A stretch of DNA of 9,452 bases, taken from Gammaproteobacteria bacterium (lineage in GTDB: Bacteria > Pseudomonadota > Gammaproteobacteria > Xanthomonadales > Rhodanobacteraceae). Location: NCBI GenBank assembly GCA_005877675.1, contig VBNZ01000181.1, positions 12,765-22,216 on the forward strand. The letters run 5' to 3'. The notes below the pieces were generated by a model. The model did no database searches and had not been told where the DNA came from. It saw only the letters and a program-made list of their open reading frames with translations. A program made the translations under genes and the position numbers. Of the stretch, positions 6,601 to 9,452 are shown in pieces; the stretch's first letter is position 1, and the number at the start of each line of letters is the position of its first letter.

Positions 6601-7129
6601 AACTACGGGTTTAGGCGACGGCACGCGCGTTGCCAAAGACTCCGCGCGCGTCGGTGCCTACGGCACAGTCGATGAACTGAACTCGACGCTCGGCGTCGTG
6701 CTCGCACAGACTATGCTCGAACAAAACGTTCCGGCCGCGGTGCGCGAAACGCTGACCCAGGTGCAGCACGATCTGTTCGATCTCGGCGGCGAGTTGTGCA
6801 TCCCAGGCATGGCGATGATTCACGATGCGGACATCGCGCGGCTCGAAGCGACCCTCGATGCGTTCAACGCCGATCTGCCCGCACTCAAGGATTTCATCCT
6901 GCCCGGCGGCGGTATGGCCGCGGCGGCATGCCATGTTTCGCGTACGGTGTGCCGGCGTGCGGAGCGCGATGTCATCGCGCTGTCGCGTATCGAAGACGTG
7001 CGCGCCGAGGCGATCCGCTATCTGAATCGCCTGTCCGATCTGCTGTTCGTGCTCGCGCGCGTGCTCGCGCGCGCGTCGGGCCATGGCGAGGTGCTATGGC
7101 AGCACGAACGACGCAAGAAGCCCGCCTAG
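6554..7129 (+). CDS. pduO: Cob(I)alamin adenosyltransferase, PduO type
   Basis: A 191-residue cytoplasmic enzyme that transfers the adenosyl group of ATP to cob(I)alamin to make coenzyme B12. All family signatures are present: N-terminal TRTGDDGTTGLGDG with the following RVAKDSARVGAYGTVDELNS (ATP binding, residues 10-44), QVQHDLFDLGGEL, FILPGG, and the C-terminal AACHVSRTVCRRAERD and YLNRLSDLLFVLAR helices that form the cobalamin site. Length is normal for a stand-alone PduO protein. The start at ATG 6554 is set by the family N-terminus; its Shine-Dalgarno (GCGAGCG) is weak. It follows the btuM-like gene after a 222-bp structured gap, and the next gene starts 58 bp downstream. Known users of adenosylcobalamin are not in this window. 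Confidence 0.95.
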   Translation: MGNRLSKIYTRTGDDGTTGLGDGTRVAKDSARVGAYGTVDELNSTLGVVLAQTMLEQNVPAAVRETLTQVQHDLFDLGGELCIPGMAMIHDADIARLEATLDAFNADLPALKDFILPGGGMAAAACHVSRTVCRRAERDVIALSRIEDVRAEAIRYLNRLSDLLFVLARVLARASGHGEVLWQHERRKKPA

Positions 7130-7187
7130 CGCCCTTCGACTTCACGTGCGGCGCACGCTACTCTGGACGCGACTGCAAATCGACTCC

Positions 7188-8810
7188 ATGCGCCCGATCA
7201 ATCCCAACGGCATCTCGTTCCACCACCCGATCGCGTTCTGGCTCGGCTGCGCGCTGATCGTCGCGGGCGTGCTGTCGCACTGGCCGATGCTGGCGATGGG
7301 CGCGCATGTGCACTACCACCTCGCCGGCATGCCGATGGATGCGCCGATGCTGATCGGCATGGCACTGATCCCGCTCGGCGTCGTGCTGGCGGGTTACGGT
7401 GTGATGCCGCGCCTCGAGCTAATGCGGCGCGTGCTGCAGCATCCGCGCGACCTTGCGACATTCCGTGTCGCCGACAGCGTGCCGCTCAACGCCGCGCACT
7501 GGACCCTCGTGGTCGTGCTGATCATCGCCCTGGTGATCGACGTCATGAAGCCCGCGACGCTCGGCTTCGTGATGCCGGGCATGACCGCCGAGTATGCGAT
7601 CAGCAAGAAGACCGGCGGCCTGCTCGCGTTTGTCGCGTTGATCGGCACGACGGTGGGCTCGGTGATATGGGGACGCATCGGCGACCTGTTCGGCCGGCGC
7701 GCGGCGATTTTGCTGTCCGCGCTGATGTTCATGGCGACCGCGATCTGCGGCGCGATGCCGAGCTACAACTGGAATCTCGCGATGTGCTTCATGATGGGCG
7801 CGGCGGCCGGCGGCATGCTGCCGATCGCGTTCACGCTGATGGCGGAAACCGTGCCGGCGGCGCATCGCGGCTGGCTGCTCGTCGCGCTCGGCGGCATCGG
7901 CACCTCGGCGGGTTATCTCGCCGCGGCGGGCGCCGCGACGCTGCTCGAACCGACCTTCAGCTGGCGCGCGCTGTGGCTGCTCAACCTGCCGACCGGCGCG
8001 GTGATCCTGCTGCTCAATCACTGGATACCCGAGTCGCCGCGTTTCCTGTCCAGCGTCGGACTCGAAAACCAGGCGCGCGCGGTGCTGGCCAAATTCACCG
8101 GCACTGTCCCCGCGCGCGATGCCATCGAACCGGAAGCGGCGGCGCCCGACGTCGGCGACGAACGCCAGGCGATAACCGGCGCGCGCCAACTGTTGCATGG
8201 CCGCTATGCGCGGGTCAGCTGGGGCCTCGTGCTCTGTGGCATCGCGTGGGGCCTGGTCAACTTCGGCTTCGTGCTATGGCTGCCGGTGAATCTGGTCAAT
8301 CTCGGCGTCGACGCGAGCGGCACCAGCGCGATCCTGGCAAAGTCCGCCGTGCTTGCGCTGCCGGCGACCGTGGTCGTGGTTTCTCTTTACCATCGCTGGA
8401 GCTCGTTCGGCTCGCTCGCGCTGTTCATCGCGCTGACGTCTCTTGCGCTGCTCGTGTTCGCCGCGCTCGGTTTCGCCGGGGTGCATTCGAGCGCGGCGAC
8501 GCTCGCGGCGACCGTCGCGCTTCTGATCAGCGTCAGCGGCGTGATCGCGATGCTGATTCCGTACGCGGCCGAAATCTACCCCGTGCAGTTGCGTGCCACC
8601 GGCTCCGGCGTGATCGCGGCGAGCTCGAAACTCGGCGGCATTCTCGGCGCCGGCCTCGGCGTCGCGGGATTCTTCGAACACTTCGTCGCATCGGCTTTGC
8701 TGATCGCTGTGCCCATGGCGATTTCTGGCCTGATGCTGTTCCGCGACGGCATCGAGACGCGCGGCGTAAAGCTTGAAGACATACAGACGGCCATCTCGAA
8801 AGCGGCTTAA
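7188..8810 (+). CDS. MFS transporter with two-helix His/Met-rich N-terminal extension
   Basis: A 540-residue major facilitator superfamily permease. The MFS core starts near residue 100. It shows motif A (GRIGDLFGRRAAIL, residues 162-175), a PESPRFL segment after helix 6 (281-287), a variable cytoplasmic loop (about 290-340), and AEIYPVQLRATGSG (461-474), the sugar/organic-acid porter signature. Ahead of the core are two extra hydrophobic segments (about 14-31 and 52-73) separated by HWPMLAMGAHVHYHLAGMPM (residues 31-50), rich in His and Met and so a possible metal- or haem-type ligand site. The frame is open upstream to ATG 7083, but that part overlaps pduO and lacks hydrophobic character, so ATG 7188 is chosen; its Shine-Dalgarno is weak. 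It lies 58 bp after pduO and 10 bp before the next gene, suggesting one operon. The substrate is unknown. Confidence 0.85.
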   Translation: MRPINPNGISFHHPIAFWLGCALIVAGVLSHWPMLAMGAHVHYHLAGMPMDAPMLIGMALIPLGVVLAGYGVMPRLELMRRVLQHPRDLATFRVADSVPLNAAHWTLVVVLIIALVIDVMKPATLGFVMPGMTAEYAISKKTGGLLAFVALIGTTVGSVIWGRIGDLFGRRAAILLSALMFMATAICGAMPSYNWNLAMCFMMGAAAGGMLPIAFTLMAETVPAAHRGWLLVALGGIGTSAGYLAAAGAATLLEPTFSWRALWLLNLPTGAVILLLNHWIPESPRFLSSVGLENQARAVLAKFTGTVPARDAIEPEAAAPDVGDERQAITGARQLLHGRYARVSWGLVLCGIAWGLVNFGFVLWLPVNLVNLGVDASGTSAILAKSAVLALPATVVVVSLYHRWSSFGSLALFIALTSLALLVFAALGFAGVHSSAATLAATVALLISVSGVIAMLIPYAAEIYPVQLRATGSGVIAASSKLGGILGAGLGVAGFFEHFVASALLIAVPMAISGLMLFRDGIETRGVKLEDIQTAISKAA

Positions 8811-8820
8811 TATTCCGACC

Positions 8821-9452
8821 ATGCGGCTCTACACCCACACGGCGTGCCTGAAGCACCTGCCCGGCCCGGGTCATCCCGAATCGCCCGCGCGGCTTGCCGC
8901 GGTGCTCGAAAGCCTCGACAGCGACAGGTTCGCTGCGCTCGACCGCATCGAGGCCCCGCGCGTCACGCGCGCGCAACTCGAGCGCGTGCACGCAGCCGCG
9001 CTGATCGACGAAGTGCTCGCCGCAGCACCGAGCGAGGGCTTCGCCCAGCTCGATGCCGACACGACGATGTCGCCCGATTCGCTCGAAGCCGCCTTGCGCG
9101 CGGCGGGCGCGTTATGCGCCGCGGTCGATGCGCTGATCGACGGTGCGGAGACGCGCGCGTTCTGCGCGGTGCGCCCGCCCGGCCATCACGCCACGCGCGA
9201 CACCGCGATGGGCTTTTGTCTGTTCAACAATATCGCTGTCGGCGCCGCGCACGCGCTCGCGCGCGGGATCAAGCGCGTTGCGATCGTCGATTTCGATGTG
9301 CATCACGGCAACGGCACACAGGATATTTTCGAACGCGATGCGCGCGTGCTGTACGCGTCGACGCATCAGTGGCCGCTGTATCCGGGCACGGGCGATGCCG
9401 GCGAAACCGGCATCGGCAATATCGTCAACGCGCCGCTCGCGCCCGCGGCAAG
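8821..9452 (+). CDS. Histone deacetylase family amidohydrolase, 3'-truncated by the window
   Basis: The first 210 codons of a zinc-dependent deacetylase of the arginase/deacetylase superfamily, which in bacteria includes AcuC-like proteins and acetylpolyamine amidohydrolases. Seen: N-terminal HxxHxPGxGHPESPARL (residues 5-24 region), RPPGHHA with the catalytic His pair H122-H123, GFCLFNNIAVGA (131-142), VDFDVHHGNGTQDIF with zinc ligands D159 and H161 (156-170), and the STHQWPLYPGTG block (180-191). The third zinc Asp and the catalytic Tyr lie beyond the edge. The frame is open to 9452. ATG 8821 begins 10 bp after the transporter stop, with no clear Shine-Dalgarno, so translation may be coupled. 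The substrate (protein lysine, polyamine or a small amide) cannot be told. Confidence 0.93.
   Translation, partial: MRLYTHTACLKHLPGPGHPESPARLAAVLESLDSDRFAALDRIEAPRVTRAQLERVHAAALIDEVLAAAPSEGFAQLDADTTMSPDSLEAALRAAGALCAAVDALIDGAETRAFCAVRPPGHHATRDTAMGFCLFNNIAVGAAHALARGIKRVAIVDFDVHHGNGTQDIFERDARVLYASTHQWPLYPGTGDAGETGIGNIVNAPLAPAA

Noticed and set aside
7049..7072. Exact 12-bp tandem repeat in pduO
   Set aside because: It encodes VLAR twice within a normal C-terminal helix of the family and is easily produced by biased codon use.

Overview
The window is a GC-rich stretch of a Gram-negative proteobacterium. Outer-membrane assembly (TamB) and ubiquinone synthesis genes, GC-rich third codon positions and the protein signatures fit a gammaproteobacterium, most plausibly a Xanthomonadales/Rhodanobacteraceae-type organism. 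That placement is an inference from gene style; no rRNA or other marker is present.

Left region (1-2997, plus strand): the 3' two-thirds or more of tamB. It enters already open from the left edge and is broken near 2491-2494 by a frame shift. The TamB C-terminal domain continues in another frame to a stop at 2995-2997. Comparison with the usual TamB motif suggests loss of about 16 bases, not a single-base slip.

Middle region (3044-5561, minus strand): two FAD-dependent aromatic hydroxylases of ubiquinone synthesis, ubiH followed by a UbiI/VisC/UbiF-type gene. They converge on tamB. A palindromic element that looks like a dispersed repeat sits between them, and a second, different one lies upstream of ubiH.

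Right region (5705-9452, plus strand): a short intergenic region with a TATAAT box and a strong Shine-Dalgarno opens a probable vitamin B12 cassette. It starts with a small six-helix membrane protein that looks like BtuM, the solitary ECF-type S-component for cobalamin. Next comes a 222-bp structured gap, then a PduO-type cob(I)alamin adenosyltransferase. An MFS transporter with an unusual two-helix His/Met-rich N-terminal extension follows, and then the first 210 codons of a histone-deacetylase-family amidohydrolase cut by the right edge. The reading is uptake of B12 by BtuM and adenosylation by PduO; the roles of the last two genes in this context are unknown.

The most unusual feature is the 222-bp gap. 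It carries a second copy of the pduO start: the first 16 codons plus 18 bases of leader, exactly 190 bp upstream. The two coding parts differ only at the start codon (GTG/ATG) and at five synonymous third positions. The upstream copy runs into hairpin-rich DNA and ends at a TAA that overlaps the true pduO start by 8 bases.

No tRNA, rRNA, CRISPR array, insertion sequence or cobalamin riboswitch was seen.
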